DNA of 64,000 nt, taken from contig NZ_MRBL01000016.1 of the NCBI RefSeq assembly GCF_001969855.1, positions 186,001 through 250,000 on the forward strand. The letters run 5' to 3'. This DNA is from Bacillus haynesii (GTDB taxonomy: Bacteria > Bacillota > Bacilli > Bacillales > Bacillaceae). The translations under genes and the position numbers were made by a program. How positions within the stretch are numbered: position 1 is the first letter of the stretch; each line of letters opens with the position of its first letter. The notes under the pieces were generated by a model. That model had not been told where the DNA came from, searched no databases, and worked only from the letters and a program-made list of their open reading frames with translations. Below, one piece after another: positions 42,016 through 52,219 of the stretch.

Positions 42016-44286
42016 TCAACCTTTCCAGCCTTTTAAAAGGCGCAGAGCATTGTTTTTTGTCTGATCGCCGCTGCCGCCCACTCCTATGCAGGAAGGACAT
42101 CCTGACTCACACGGACATCTTGAAATCAGCCGGTGCGCTTCACTGATGATCTCGGGCATTTGTTCATACACTTTCTGAGACAGACCCACTCCGCCGGGAT
42201 AGCGATCATACAAAAAGATCGTCGGCTTTTCGTTATGAACGGCTTTGATTTGCGGAAAAACATGCAGGTCAGATGGATCGCACATCACTTTTAAGGCAGC
42301 GACATGTCCCAGGACATTTGCAGTCCCAAGCAAAGCCTCTTCCAATTTGATGTCGTTCCAATTTTGCCGCTCATCATCGTTCACCTGCACCCAAGCGGCA
42401 TTCGTATGCAGCTCCTCTTCCGGCAGATGAATCGGTCCTGAACCGATATTTTCATGCGTTTCAAATTTTATTTTCTTAAAAATCGTCGCTTTTGCCTGAA
42501 CGGTCACATCCCCAAAACCGAACGCTGCGGTTTCCGTTTTTTTCTCCTTGTCAACTTCGAGAACTCTCAATAGGACGGCAAGATTGGCATCCGTATAGTA
42601 ATCAACTTGAACCTCGCGGACAAACGCCTTTTTCTCCTCCCAGTCAAGCTTTTCCACCTGGTATTGGATGCCTTGATGCAAATAAATGGCTTCATCATGA
42701 AGAAGCGTCATGGCGCTGAACCTGTCCATTTCTCCGATCACTTTCGCCTTCTCTCGTCTTGACTGATCAATAATGACAACATTTTCCTGAGAAGCCGACC
42801 TCAAGCTGATGCCGTGCGCCGGAAAAGCGTCATTCATCCAGTGATACGTGTTCCCGGTTAAGTGGAGGACCCTTTCTTCTGCCAAGTAGTCAAGAATATC
42901 CTCGATTTCTGCACCGCCGAATGTGTCCGTTCTTTTGAAAGGCAGTTCAAAGGCTGCGCATTTGATATGATCGACGAGAATGACCAGGTTGTCCGGATTA
43001 ATGACGGCAGTCTCGGGATTTTGTTTAAAGAAATAGTCCGGATTCTGTACGATGTACTGATCGAGCGGGGCTGAGCTTGCCACCATGACAATCAGCGCTT
43101 CGTTGTGCCTTCTTCCGGCGCGGCCGGCCTGCTGCCAGGCGCTTGAGATCGTTCCCGGATATCCGGTCATGATGCATGTCTGCAGCTGTCCGATATCAAC
43201 GCCCAGTTCGAGTGCATTCGTGCTGACAACGCCTTTAATGTCCCCGCTGCGAAGGCCTTTTTCAATGACGCGCCGCTCGTTCGGCAGATAGCCGCCCCTG
43301 TAGCCCTGAATCGAATGAGAGCCGACAATCGGTTTCATCACTTCCTGCAAGTATGTCAATATAATTTCAACCCGGACTCTGCTTCTCGCAAACACAATCG
43401 TCTGAATGCCGTTTTTCAGAAATTCGGATGCGAGCTTTCTCACTTCAAGGGTCGCGCTTTTCCTGATGTTAAGCGAACGGTTCACCATCGGCGGATTGTA
43501 AAATAAAAAGTGCTTTCTTCCCGATGGGGCGCCGTTGTTTGAAATCAGGTGCATCGGCTGCCCCGTGAGCGTCTCAGCGAGCTCCAATGGATTGGCGATC
43601 GTCGCGGATGTACAGATAAACTGCGGCTTGCTTCCATAAAATTCAGCGATCCGCATCAGCCGTCTGATGACATTGGCTACATGGCTGCCAAAGACTCCCC
43701 TGTATACGTGAAGCTCATCGATGACGATATATTTCAGATTTTCAAACAATGACACCCATTTTGTATGATGGGGCAAGATCGCCGAATGCAGCATATCTGG
43801 ATTTGTAATGACGATATGGCCTGCTTTTCTGACTTTCTGCCTGATCGAAGGCGACGTATCTCCGTCATATGTATAACAGTTGATCGACGCACCGATTTCA
43901 TCGATTAATTCATTCAGTTCGCTTTTTTGGTCCTGCGACAATGCCTTTGTCGGAAAAAGGTATAAGCTGCGTGCATCTTTGTCTTCTGTGATCCGCTGAA
44001 TGACGGGCAGATTGTAGCAAAGCGTCTTCCCTGATGCAGTCGGCGTCACAAGCGTCACGTTTTTGCCGGCGGCGCTGTGCAGATATGCGTCAGCCTGATG
44101 GGAATACAGCTTTTCTATCCCTCTTTGCTGTAAAGCGTGCACGATTCTCTTATCTAAACCTTCAGGAAAATCGCGGTAATCCGCGTCTTTTTCCTCGATT
44201 GTATGCCAATGAACAATTTGCCTGCTGAAAGCTTGGTCTTCTTTCAGAAGCTGAATCATATCTGTTAAATTTCGTTTTTGAAACAA
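42016..44286 (-). CDS. mrfA: DNA repair helicase MrfA (YprA)
   Basis: 756-aa superfamily 2 helicase. Walker A TPTASGKTLCYNLP, DELH box, QQAGRAGRR motif VI and a C-terminal zinc-binding domain with CPCESGCPSC. It is a 3'-5' helicase that cooperates with MrfB. TTG 44286, six nt after GAGAGGTG, is preferred to a GTG overlapping the site. Conserved in length with B. subtilis. Confidence 0.93.
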   Translation of the reverse strand: MFQKRNLTDMIQLLKEDQAFSRQIVHWHTIEEKDADYRDFPEGLDKRIVHALQQRGIEKLYSHQADAYLHSAAGKNVTLVTPTASGKTLCYNLPVIQRITEDKDARSLYLFPTKALSQDQKSELNELIDEIGASINCYTYDGDTSPSIRQKVRKAGHIVITNPDMLHSAILPHHTKWVSLFENLKYIVIDELHVYRGVFGSHVANVIRRLMRIAEFYGSKPQFICTSATIANPLELAETLTGQPMHLISNNGAPSGRKHFLFYNPPMVNRSLNIRKSATLEVRKLASEFLKNGIQTIVFARSRVRVEIILTYLQEVMKPIVGSHSIQGYRGGYLPNERRVIEKGLRSGDIKGVVSTNALELGVDIGQLQTCIMTGYPGTISSAWQQAGRAGRRHNEALIVMVASSAPLDQYIVQNPDYFFKQNPETAVINPDNLVILVDHIKCAAFELPFKRTDTFGGAEIEDILDYLAEERVLHLTGNTYHWMNDAFPAHGISLRSASQENVVIIDQSRREKAKVIGEMDRFSAMTLLHDEAIYLHQGIQYQVEKLDWEEKKAFVREVQVDYYTDANLAVLLRVLEVDKEKKTETAAFGFGDVTVQAKATIFKKIKFETHENIGSGPIHLPEEELHTNAAWVQVNDDERQNWNDIKLEEALLGTANVLGHVAALKVMCDPSDLHVFPQIKAVHNEKPTIFLYDRYPGGVGLSQKVYEQMPEIISEAHRLISRCPCESGCPSCIGVGGSGDQTKNNALRLLKGWKG

Positions 44287-44353
44287 CGCTGTCACCTCTC
44301 ATTCTATTTTAGCGAATGTCCGTTCGTTCTGAAAGAGGTGATTTTCTGACAAA

Positions 44354-44386
44354 ATGAAAAAGCAGAGAATCGCTCTCTGCTTTTGT
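44354..44386 (-). terminator. Terminator after ypqE
   Basis: Stem AAAAGCAGAGA/TCTCTGCTTTT with T-run on the minus strand. Confidence 0.88.
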
Positions 44387-44389
44387 GTG

Positions 44390-44896
44390 TTACTTAACTT
44401 TAAGCTCCATGAGCTTTGTCTCACTTTTTTTTGCTTCTGCCTCTTCATGTTTTGTGACGCGCTCCAACACATCGCCGTTCATAATGACGATCGGCGTAAT
44501 TGTGCTGCTCGCTTTTTCCTTGATCAGTTCCAAATCGCACGTTATCAAAGGATCGCCGACTTTTACTTTGTCTCCTTCTTTGACATGGGCTGTGAAACCT
44601 TCGCCTTCCATCGCTACGGTTTCCAGACCGATGTGAATCAAGAGCTCCACGCCGGACAATGAACGAATGCCGATGGCATGTTTTGTGTGGAACAGCTGGA
44701 TCACTTCTCCGTCGACAGGTGACACGATCTCGCCCGCGGAAGGCTCGACAGCCATTCCGTCGCCCATCATCTTTTGGGAGAAAACGGGGTCAGGGACTTT
44801 TGAAAGTTCCAAAACTTGTCCGTCAACCGGTGAAAAAACGGTTTCTTCTTTCACTTCATTTTGTTTCTGACCAATACCGAATAATTTTTTCAGCAA
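44390..44896 (-). CDS. ypqE: PTS glucose-type EIIA component YpqE
   Basis: 168-aa free-standing EIIA-Glc (Crr-like) domain. The phosphorylated His is in [17 protein letters not shown] and the partner His in [11 protein letters not shown]. Takes phosphate from HPr and passes it to EIIB domains of sugar permeases that lack an EIIA. No cognate permease is nearby. Confidence 0.93.
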   Translation of the reverse strand: MLKKLFGIGQKQNEVKEETVFSPVDGQVLELSKVPDPVFSQKMMGDGMAVEPSAGEIVSPVDGEVIQLFHTKHAIGIRSLSGVELLIHIGLETVAMEGEGFTAHVKEGDKVKVGDPLITCDLELIKEKASSTITPIVIMNGDVLERVTKHEEAEAKKSETKLMELKVK

Positions 44897-45072
44897 TACA
44901 GTTGGGCTCCTTTCAAAACGCCTCTTTATGATGGCTATTAAAAGAGGAACAGGTTAAATATCAAATCTTTGGATTCCCCATTATTTAACCACACTTTCAA
45001 ATTCCCATCAATGAATAACCATATCATGAGCCCCTGCATAAGCTGAAAATAAAAAATCGGGGGTGATGAAGA

Positions 45073-45492
45073 ATGGATTTCAAGGAAAACGATAATCACT
45101 CGCTCAGCAAGAAAGACGAAATTCAAGAAGCGGTTGAACAGTTATTTTACAACTCACCTTTTCACGATATTTTAAATTCATTCCAAAAGCTGATATCAGA
45201 CCAGCTTCAGAATTCCACCATTTCGATGCACATCAGAGAGGAGAATGGGGCGCTTCACGTCGATATCGCCGTTCCTGAATCGTTTCAAAACGGAGATATC
45301 ATGATTGAAGCGAAATCGAGGTATCTTCATGTCGCCTTGAAGGAGAAACAAGAAAGCGGCGGTTCTTCATCATTTACAAGCCTGTCCAGAACCGTTCTGC
45401 TCCCATATCCCGTCCGTGAAGAAACAATGAAGACGTCGTGGAACAGAAATGTCCTCACGGTCTCATTTCCGGAGCAAAAAAAGCATGAATGA
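45073..45492 (+). CDS. ypqA: Hsp20-like protein YpqA
   Basis: 139-aa protein matching B. subtilis YpqA in length and locus. The C-terminal part (about 60-135) has an alpha-crystallin-like run ending FTSLSRTVLLPYPVREETMKTSWNRNVLTVSFP, including the typical strand before the end. The N-terminal half is helical. Possibly a small heat-shock-like protein; the classical C-terminal IxI motif is absent. GGGGGTGATG precedes the ATG. Confidence 0.82.
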   Translation: MDFKENDNHSLSKKDEIQEAVEQLFYNSPFHDILNSFQKLISDQLQNSTISMHIREENGALHVDIAVPESFQNGDIMIEAKSRYLHVALKEKQESGGSSSFTSLSRTVLLPYPVREETMKTSWNRNVLTVSFPEQKKHE

Positions 45493-45513
45493 CCTTCATC
45501 CATGCTTTTTTTA
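45478..45513. terminator. Bidirectional terminator, ypqA and yppG
   Basis: Stem AAAAAGCATG/CATGCTTTTT between convergent stops. Confidence 0.88.
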
Positions 45514-45954
45514 TTTGAAGAATCCCATAAACCCTTTGGCCAGCGCTCCGACCTGGTTGACCGTGCTCACCATCTGGCCTGCGGTGTCCATCATTTTGCT
45601 GAAATCAAACTGCCCGTTCTTTTTTTTGAATTGCGACAGAAAGCTTTGAAATTGTGATGGCTGGTGAAGATTCGGCCGCGGTGAAGGATATGGATGCTGA
45701 TAAGGAAATGCCTGAAACGGCGGAAGCGGCTGCATTTGCTGCTGAACAGGCTGATGATAGACTGAAAACGGATCCAAATTCTGTTCAATCGGCTGCTGAT
45801 ATGCCTGCGGCCGTTGAGCGGGATGGGCGTACGGGACGGTTTCCTGGCTGTAGTACGGCTGAACGGGATGATAAGCCTGATGATTTTGCTGATAGGCTTG
45901 AGCATACGCACCAGGGCCGGAATAAGGATATGCGGCGGCTCTCCTCTCTTCCAT
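45511..45954 (-). CDS. yppG: Spore coat protein YppG
   Basis: 147-aa Gln/Pro/Tyr/His-rich protein: [23 protein letters not shown] and similar runs, then a short conserved tail ([31 protein letters not shown]). B. subtilis YppG is a coat-associated protein. ATG 45954 follows GGAGGAGAGG. A sigma-K-like promoter lies upstream. Confidence 0.83.
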   Translation of the reverse strand: MEERRAAAYPYSGPGAYAQAYQQNHQAYHPVQPYYSQETVPYAHPAQRPQAYQQPIEQNLDPFSVYHQPVQQQMQPLPPFQAFPYQHPYPSPRPNLHQPSQFQSFLSQFKKKNGQFDFSKMMDTAGQMVSTVNQVGALAKGFMGFFK

Positions 45955-45982
45955 CTTTCCTCTCCTCCTAAAGCCCTTTTTT

Positions 45983-46010
45983 ATAAGTGTATGATATAGA
46001 AACATTTCTC
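45983..46010 (-). promoter_or_regulatory. Possible sigma-K promoter of yppG
   Basis: AC, 17 nt, then CATACACTT on the minus strand (about 46010 to 45983), one mismatch to AC N17 CATANNNTA. Confidence 0.45.
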
Positions 46011-46123
46011 GTTCCAATGGTTTTGTCACAAGTTTGTCAAAAAGTGTCGAAAATTTTAATATTTGAAAAACAGAAAAAAGTCGAATTGTTATGGTACTAT
46101 ATTATTAATATAAAGGAGAGGGG

Positions 46124-46333
46124 ATGCACCATATGAACGTATCATACTTAAGAAATTGTTTTGCCGAGATGAAACAGTATGAGACAGACTGCATGAACAA
46201 ACTGATGGATTTCGCCAAGTTTTTGTATATCCAAGGACATCTGACATTAAACGAATTTCGCACAAGTATGAAAGTTCTTGAAGCGAATGGCGCACAGCAC
46301 CCTGCTTATGATATGAATACGGACGCCAGCTAA
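46124..46333 (+). CDS. yppF: Conserved small protein YppF
   Basis: 69-aa helical protein (YLRNCFAEMKQYETDCMNKLMDFAKFLYIQG, then LTLNEFRTSMKVLEANGA). Locus and length fit YppF. AAAGGAGAGGGG immediately precedes the first ATG; a second ATG at 46133 is possible. Function unknown. Confidence 0.78.
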   Translation: MHHMNVSYLRNCFAEMKQYETDCMNKLMDFAKFLYIQGHLTLNEFRTSMKVLEANGAQHPAYDMNTDAS

Positions 46334-46346
46334 CAAACAGCCCTCA

Positions 46347-46384
46347 TAAAAAAGAGACCGGGAATTAGGCCCGGTCTTCTTTTA
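46347..46384. terminator. Bidirectional terminator, yppF and yppE
   Basis: Stem GACCGGG/CCCGGTC with A-run and T-rich tail between convergent genes; overlaps the yppE stop. Confidence 0.85.
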
Positions 46385-46736
46385 ATATATCGTCTTCTAC
46401 GTTTTTCAGCGTGTAGAGGACGGATTCCGTCAGATCTTTAAAGCGTTTTTTATGAATTTTGCAGAAATACGACTGCATGAAAATTTCGTTCGCATTTTCC
46501 TCAACTGAGTTGAGCTGTTCTTCGTAAATGTATTTTGGCCGATTGGACTTAATATAAGGCAGGCTTTCCGCCAGCCAGCTTTTCACTGTTTGTTCGAAAC
46601 TCTCGACAGAAGGTTTGACAACTTCGAAAAAATCGTATTCCGTCCCTTCCTCTTTTCCCTTACTGTATCGTTCTTCCGCTTCTTTTACAAGGCGGATTAA
46701 TTCCCGTGTCTGTACAAGAAGAGATTGTGTATCCAA
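46365..46736 (-). CDS. yppE: Conserved protein YppE (DUF1798)
   Basis: 123-aa four-helix-type protein of the YppE family. The EGTEYDFFEVVKPSVE and KRFKDLTESVLYTLKNVEDD segments match. TTG 46736 lies 6 nt after GAGGTG and restores the usual length; a GTG overlapping the site would add three residues. Function unknown. Confidence 0.83.
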   Translation of the reverse strand: MDTQSLLVQTRELIRLVKEAEERYSKGKEEGTEYDFFEVVKPSVESFEQTVKSWLAESLPYIKSNRPKYIYEEQLNSVEENANEIFMQSYFCKIHKKRFKDLTESVLYTLKNVEDDILKEDRA

Positions 46737-46793
46737 TTTTTTCACCTCGGGTTTATCGTACCAAAGGAAGACGACCGTTACAATGAATCCGGC

Positions 46794-47021
46794 TTAAGCC
46801 GTCTCTCCCCTTGGCTCCACTCCCATTAACGTGCTGTTTAAACAAGAGCTGAGTTCTGCCAGTTCTTTTTCAATCAGATCGAGCCGTTCGTTCCAGGCAG
46901 CCTGCTTTTCATGCTCCGTCCGGCGTACAGCTTCTGTCAAAGCCTTCTCCGCAGACTGCATGTCTGATTCCGTTTCCAAAAGCATTTGAAGGACCGAGTC
47001 TTTGCTTGCAAATCCGTTCAT
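46794..47021 (-). CDS. yppD: Conserved small protein YppD
   Basis: 75-aa, strongly helical and charged (LLETESDMQSAEKALTEAVRRTEHEKQAAW). ATG 47021 behind AAGGAGGG. The open frame continues upstream to 47192 but that part is not preceded by a site. It sits between sspM and yppE as in B. subtilis. Function unknown. Confidence 0.78.
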   Translation of the reverse strand: MNGFASKDSVLQMLLETESDMQSAEKALTEAVRRTEHEKQAAWNERLDLIEKELAELSSCLNSTLMGVEPRGETA

Positions 47022-47220
47022 TTGCTTCCCTCCTTTTTGATGGCCTTCTATGCATTCTCCCTTATGTGCACCCTCTCCTCCACAGCTGACAAAACTAGAA
47101 GCAAACCGCCAAAGAAACTCATTTTCCAGCCAAACGCGCCGCTTTCGACAAGTGATCTTGCGAAAAATGGTATGATCAGCGCTTTTTTGCAAAATCTAAA
47201 AAGGTAAGGAGGTGCCCGCT

Positions 47221-47325
47221 GTGGAAAACAACAAAAAGAAATCACCTACGAAAACAAAACCAGATGCTAAACAAGCAGACACACTGGATAAGAAATTAGG
47301 CGGACCTAACCGCCCGTCCACTTAA
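47221..47325 (+). CDS. sspM: Small acid-soluble spore protein SspM
   Basis: 34-aa minor SASP. The C-terminal ADTLDKKLGGPNRPST is nearly identical to B. subtilis SspM. GTG start after GGAGGTGCCCGCT. Expected in the forespore. Confidence 0.93.
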   Translation: MENNKKKSPTKTKPDAKQADTLDKKLGGPNRPST

Positions 47326-47352
47326 AAAGCAAGGAGAACCCTTGCTTTTTTC
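47324..47352 (+). terminator. Terminator after sspM
   Basis: Stem AAAAAGCAAGG/CCTTGCTTTTT, starting at the stop codon; close to the yppC stop on the other strand. Confidence 0.88.
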
Positions 47353-47357
47353 TGTTT

Positions 47358-48317
47358 TCACCTCTTATTCAGCCAATGCTCCAGCGAAAACAATGCCTGC
47401 AGCTGCCTTCTTTTTTGGAAATACCAATCGGTGATTTCAATCGTTTTCGGGAGTTTTTCATCTTTGAACATCGCCTCCCTCTTTCCTCCGCGAAACCAAT
47501 CGCATTTTAATCCGTCTAATGAATGGGCAACAACGGGATAACACGTTCTCAAAAACGGTGAGGTTCTGATTTTAACCCCTGCCCAGCGCTCCATATCAAA
47601 GCGCGACCCGGTATGCGGAACACATGATGTAAAATGAAAAAAACCGGGGAAAAGCTCAGGCGAAAACAGCAGCTCGCTTAATTGCTTGCCGAGCTTGATC
47701 CTTTCCTTTAAACTAGTGAAGCGTTTAACAGACACGCCGTAAAAAACGCCTTCAACCGTCGGAAAGATGACCGTGTTGAAGTGAAACCATTCACATAGCT
47801 GAAAAGGAATCGTCTGAAAAACATTCTTTTTAAACAAAGGATTTTGTATAATAGGAGTTTGGATAGTGTTTTGTTCATTTATAATGAGAGCGTACATGAG
47901 ACGCTTTTGATCGCGCTCATGCCAGAACCGCTCCCACTCCGTTTTCATAAATGAAGACACGCCAAATGAGGAGAGCAAATGAAACAGCGGCTGGCCAAGC
48001 TGCTTGGACCAATGGTATAACAGGAGCTGCGGATAGGCGTCCGAAAAAATCAGCCAGTTCGCTCTTTCATACGTTAAAAACAGCCATTTCTGCTGAAAAG
48101 CCGTAAGTCCGAGCTCGAATAAGCGCCCTTTTAAATCGGTCATCGACCAGCCGGCATTCCGGGAAACAAATGAAGCCAAAAGCGACCACTTGATTTCAGG
48201 GTGGCGGTCAAAGAAGCGTTTGTAGGCATTTGTCCGTGAGATATTGTCCTTGTTCAGTTTTGCGGTCAGCTCTTGAATGCGGCTCGTCAGCTCCGCCGCG
48301 GAAAAAGTGTTGTGCAA
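47358..48317 (-). CDS. yppC: Conserved protein YppC (DUF2515)
   Basis: 319-aa soluble protein rich in aromatic residues ([44 protein letters not shown]). Divergent from recU, and the first residues overlap the recU upstream region. The start is a TTG with a poor site, so the exact start is unsure. Function unknown. Confidence 0.83.
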   Translation of the reverse strand: MHNTFSAAELTSRIQELTAKLNKDNISRTNAYKRFFDRHPEIKWSLLASFVSRNAGWSMTDLKGRLFELGLTAFQQKWLFLTYERANWLIFSDAYPQLLLYHWSKQLGQPLFHLLSSFGVSSFMKTEWERFWHERDQKRLMYALIINEQNTIQTPIIQNPLFKKNVFQTIPFQLCEWFHFNTVIFPTVEGVFYGVSVKRFTSLKERIKLGKQLSELLFSPELFPGFFHFTSCVPHTGSRFDMERWAGVKIRTSPFLRTCYPVVAHSLDGLKCDWFRGGKREAMFKDEKLPKTIEITDWYFQKRRQLQALFSLEHWLNKR

Positions 48318-48371
48318 GATCAGCCACTTCCGTTAGTATCCAGATTTTTTTGTAAAAGGAGGATGAAGAAA

Positions 48372-48968
48372 GTGATTCGTTACCCGAACGGCAAATCCTA
48401 TCAGCCGAAAACAGCTGCCTCATCCTTGCAAAAGAAGCCGTCGTATTCCAATCGCGGCATGACCCTCGAAGATGACCTGAATGAAACGAATATGTATTAT
48501 CAATCTCATTCGATTGCCGTCATCCATAAAAAACCGACACCTGTACAGATTGTCCAGGTCGATTATCCGAAGCGAAGCGCTGCGGTTATCAAGGAAGCAT
48601 ATTTCAAGCAGTCGTCAACTACTGATTATAATGGGGTTTATAAAGGCCGCTACATCGATTTTGAAGCGAAAGAAACAAAGAGCCGGACCTCCTTCCCGCT
48701 TCAGAATTTCCACGATCATCAGATCGAGCATATGAAGCAGGTTGTGGCGCAAGACGGCATTTGTTTTGTTATCATATCCGCTTTTGAAGAAATTTATTTT
48801 TTGGAAGCAGAAAAATTATTTTATTTCTGGGAGCGGAAAAAGCAAAACGGCAGAAAATCGATCCGAAAAGATGAGCTTCAGGAAGCCGCTCACCCCATTT
48901 CACTTGGATACTCGCCAAGAATTGATTATATTAAGATTATTGATCAGTTGTATTTTTCGCCATCATAA
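48372..48968 (+). CDS. recU: Holliday junction resolvase RecU
   Basis: 198-aa structure-specific nuclease that resolves Holliday junctions and modulates RecA. Catalytic Asp-Glu-Lys set in [32 protein letters not shown] and the stalk segment [27 protein letters not shown] 48372 is 9 nt after AAAGGAGG; the in-frame ATG three codons earlier touches the site. Operon with ponA, 57 nt downstream. Confidence 0.96.
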   Translation: MIRYPNGKSYQPKTAASSLQKKPSYSNRGMTLEDDLNETNMYYQSHSIAVIHKKPTPVQIVQVDYPKRSAAVIKEAYFKQSSTTDYNGVYKGRYIDFEAKETKSRTSFPLQNFHDHQIEHMKQVVAQDGICFVIISAFEEIYFLEAEKLFYFWERKKQNGRKSIRKDELQEAAHPISLGYSPRIDYIKIIDQLYFSPS

Positions 48969-49025
48969 ATTATGATTTTAAAGTCATGTGAGCGGAAAGG
49001 TTTAACTACGAAAGGTTGAGATGTT

Positions 49026-51695
49026 ATGTCAGATCAATTTAACAGCCGCCAGGAACGGCGAAAAGCCCAGCAGGACAAAAGCAGGTCTAATACTCATTCT
49101 AAACCCAAGAAAAAGAAAAAAGCAGGATTATTTAAGAAAATTCTTTTATCCATTTTAATCATCGGTGTTATCGGCTTGATTGCCGGGGGCGTCACTTTTG
49201 CCGTGATGGTAGCGGACTCGCCGTCCCTTGATGAAGCAAAACTGAAAACACCGTACTCTTCTACCATCTATGACAAAAACGGAAAAGAAATCGCCGAAAT
49301 CGGTTCGGAAAAACGGACGTACGTGTCGATTAAAGACATACCGGATTCCGTTAAAAACGCATTTCTTGCAACGGAAGACGCCCGTTTCTATGACCACCAC
49401 GGCGTGGACCCGATCCGGATCGGAGGGGCGCTTCTGGCAAACTTTGAAGGCGGATTCGGTTCTGAAGGCGGAAGTACGATCACACAGCAGGTCGTCAAAA
49501 ACTCCCTTCTGTCACATGAAAAAACGCTGAAACGGAAAGTCCAGGAAGTCTGGCTTTCGTTCCAGCTGGAAAGAAAATATTCAAAAGACGAAATTCTTGA
49601 AATGTATTTAAACCGGATTTACTTCTCGCCGCAGGCCTACGGTGTCGGAAAAGCGGCTGAGCAGTTCTACGGGGTTACAGATCTAAACGACTTGACGGTC
49701 GAGCAGGCCGCAACGCTTGCCGGCATGCCGCAAAGTCCGAATAACTACAACCCAATCAAACATCCGGAAAAAGCCGAGAAACGGCGCAACGTCGTGTTGA
49801 GCCTGATGAATAAACACGGCTTTATCTCAGACACAGAATACAACAAAGCGAAAAATGTAGCCGTCACAAAAGGCCTTGTCTCTCCGAAGGAATACGCAAA
49901 ATCAACGTCAAACAAATACAGCTCGTTTATCGAGCAGGCCGTCGCTGAAGTGAAAGAAAAAGCGAACGTCACTCCGGGAACGGACGGACTGAAGATTTAC
50001 ACGACGATTGATACAGACGCACAGGATTATGTGGATGAGCTGATGGACGGCGATTCGATTCAGTATACCGAAAAAATGCAGGCAGGCCTTACATTGCTTG
50101 ATACAAAAACCGGAGAAATCCGCGCGCTTGGCGGCGGACGCGACCGGAAAGCAGGCGACTTTAACTATGCAGTAGATACGAAACGTCAACCTGGTTCAAC
50201 GATTAAGCCAATCCTTGACTACGGCCCTGTCATTGAGAACAAGAAATGGTCGACGTATGAACAGATTAACGATGAAGCATACACGTATTCAACTGGAGAT
50301 CCGATTAACAACTATGACAGAAGATACAGAGGCTGGATATCGATGAGAGAGGCACTTGTCGATTCTCGAAACATCCCGGCTTTAAAAGCGTTCCAGGCAG
50401 CTGGAAAAGACAATATTGTAAAATTCGCAGGCAACCTTGGTCTTAACATAAATTCAGATGATTTAGTGGAAGCTTATGCAATCGGCGGCTTCGGAAACGG
50501 TGTGTCGCCTCTGCAAATGGCCGGAGCGTACAGCGCATTCGGCAACAACGGCTACTACAATGAGCCGCACACCGTCACAGCGGTGGAATTCAATGATGGC
50601 ACAAAACTTGATTTGACGCCTGAATCAAAGGCTGCCATGAGCGATTACACCGCATTTATGATAACGGATATGCTGAAAAGCGCTGTTCAGCGAGGAACAG
50701 GAACAGCCGCCCAAGTCAATGGCGTTACTGTAGCAGGTAAAACGGGTACGACGAACTTTACCGAGGACGACATTAGAAAACACGGCATAAATCGAAACGG
50801 AGCGAGAGATTCATGGTTCGTCGGCTATACGCCGCAATATACGGCAGCGGTCTGGACCGGTAAAGAAGGCTTCAATTCGCTGAGCACGAGCGAACAGCAA
50901 GTCGCCAAGCTCCTGTTTAAAAAGCTGATTGCCGAGGTTGACAACGGCAGCGGGTCATTTGAAAAGCCTGACAGCGTCGTTGAAGCGACCGTTCTAAAAG
51001 GTTCGAACCCGCCGGTGCTCGCGAGCAGCAACACGCCTAGCGATAAAAAAGTCACTGAGTACTTTGTAAAAGGCACACAGCCGACGACCGTTTCGAAAAA
51101 ATATGAAGAAAAAGAAGATGCCGACAAGCCGTCAGGTTTGAGCGCAGAGTATGATGAAGCATCAAAGAGCATTAAACTTTCATGGTCATACTCCGGAGAC
51201 GATGATGTATCCTTTAAAGTCAAACAGTCTGTTGACGGAGGCGGATACAGCGAAGTTCAAAGCAGCAGCGCGAAAGAAGCCGTCATACCGAATGCAAAAG
51301 AAGGATCCGTCTACAGATTCCAAGTCACGGCCGTTACCGAAGATGGTGAAAGCGATCCTGCTTCTGTGACGCTTAAAGTCAACGCGGCTGAAGAGGATGA
51401 GTCAAAAGCGGACGATGAAAAGAAAAACGAGGATGACGAGAAGAAACAGGATGCTGATGATGATCAGGACAAAGACAAACAAAATAACGGCAATTCAAAT
51501 CAGCCGGATGATCAAAATTCAGGCAATCCGGATCAAAACAATCAAAATCCGGGAAATACAGACGGCAGAAAAGATGATGACGCCGATGATCAAAACAAAG
51601 ATCAGAATAAAGACAAAAACAAAAAACCGGATCAAGACAGCAACACAGATGATCAACAAACAAATTCCAATGGTCAATCAACCGGAAACAATTGA
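49026..51695 (+). CDS. ponA: Class A penicillin-binding protein 1 (PonA)
   Basis: 889-aa bifunctional peptidoglycan synthase. Basic cytoplasmic tail (1-35), one membrane helix (about 37-60), GT51 glycosyltransferase (ATEDARFYDHHGVD, GGSTITQQVVKN), transpeptidase (GSTIKP with the active Ser, SRN, AGKTGTT), a fibronectin-III-like domain (about 700-790) and a tail of about 90 residues made of Asp, Asn, Gln, Lys and Pro. Its placement partner GpsB is at 39 kb. Follows recU. Confidence 0.97.
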   Translation: MSDQFNSRQERRKAQQDKSRSNTHSKPKKKKKAGLFKKILLSILIIGVIGLIAGGVTFAVMVADSPSLDEAKLKTPYSSTIYDKNGKEIAEIGSEKRTYVSIKDIPDSVKNAFLATEDARFYDHHGVDPIRIGGALLANFEGGFGSEGGSTITQQVVKNSLLSHEKTLKRKVQEVWLSFQLERKYSKDEILEMYLNRIYFSPQAYGVGKAAEQFYGVTDLNDLTVEQAATLAGMPQSPNNYNPIKHPEKAEKRRNVVLSLMNKHGFISDTEYNKAKNVAVTKGLVSPKEYAKSTSNKYSSFIEQAVAEVKEKANVTPGTDGLKIYTTIDTDAQDYVDELMDGDSIQYTEKMQAGLTLLDTKTGEIRALGGGRDRKAGDFNYAVDTKRQPGSTIKPILDYGPVIENKKWSTYEQINDEAYTYSTGDPINNYDRRYRGWISMREALVDSRNIPALKAFQAAGKDNIVKFAGNLGLNINSDDLVEAYAIGGFGNGVSPLQMAGAYSAFGNNGYYNEPHTVTAVEFNDGTKLDLTPESKAAMSDYTAFMITDMLKSAVQRGTGTAAQVNGVTVAGKTGTTNFTEDDIRKHGINRNGARDSWFVGYTPQYTAAVWTGKEGFNSLSTSEQQVAKLLFKKLIAEVDNGSGSFEKPDSVVEATVLKGSNPPVLASSNTPSDKKVTEYFVKGTQPTTVSKKYEEKEDADKPSGLSAEYDEASKSIKLSWSYSGDDDVSFKVKQSVDGGGYSEVQSSSAKEAVIPNAKEGSVYRFQVTAVTEDGESDPASVTLKVNAAEEDESKADDEKKNEDDEKKQDADDDQDKDKQNNGNSNQPDDQNSGNPDQNNQNPGNTDGRKDDDADDQNKDQNKDKNKKPDQDSNTDDQQTNSNGQSTGNN

Positions 51696-51697
51696 TC

Positions 51698-51735
51698 TAA
51701 AAAGCCACTCACAGTTTAGTGAGTGGCTTTTTTAT
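51698..51735. terminator. Bidirectional terminator, ponA and ypoC
   Basis: Stem AAAGCCACTCAC/GTGAGTGGCTTT with flanking A and T runs between convergent genes. Confidence 0.9.
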
Positions 51736-52219
51736 GATTGATGGCAATATATTTATAAAATTGCTTTTTCATTTCCGTAAACAATTCGTCAAGCTGAATA
51801 AAACAATGATACTGCGTCGGTTTCAGCAGGATAAACTCGAGGCGTTCCGTCCAGTTCATCGGCTTGGCTCCAAAATCCTTACGGGTGATGATCTCCCAGT
51901 TAAGACTTTTGACAGGCTCCCCCATCGTCCAGTGGAAGCTTGCGATCAAGCAGCACACCCCGTTCAGCATATCATCCTGGCTGCACCTTGACTTTCTCGT
52001 TTTAAAGACGGGCAGAAGCTTTTCTTTTGTGCGTTCCCATGCTGCAAACAGAAGCGGGACCCATTCTTCCGCATGCTCCCACGGCTTGTCCTCTCCGGCG
52101 TCCTGAAAAAAATCATAGCAGAGCGGATTTTCCAAAAGAACGTCAAGCCTTTCGCCGGATTCCGGCCTTCTCTTCCGCAGCTTTTTTTCGTATTCGTCCA
52201 ACAGTGAAACGCTTGTCAC
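51716..52219 (-). CDS. ypoC: Conserved protein YpoC
   Basis: 167-aa protein at the ypoC locus. No motif recognised; rich in Trp and basic residues (WTERLEFILLKPTQYHCFIQLDELFTEMKKQFYKY). The GTG start overlaps the nth stop (GTGA), so translation is coupled to nth. Function unknown. Confidence 0.82.
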   Translation of the reverse strand: MTSVSLLDEYEKKLRKRRPESGERLDVLLENPLCYDFFQDAGEDKPWEHAEEWVPLLFAAWERTKEKLLPVFKTRKSRCSQDDMLNGVCCLIASFHWTMGEPVKSLNWEIITRKDFGAKPMNWTERLEFILLKPTQYHCFIQLDELFTEMKKQFYKYIAINHKKATH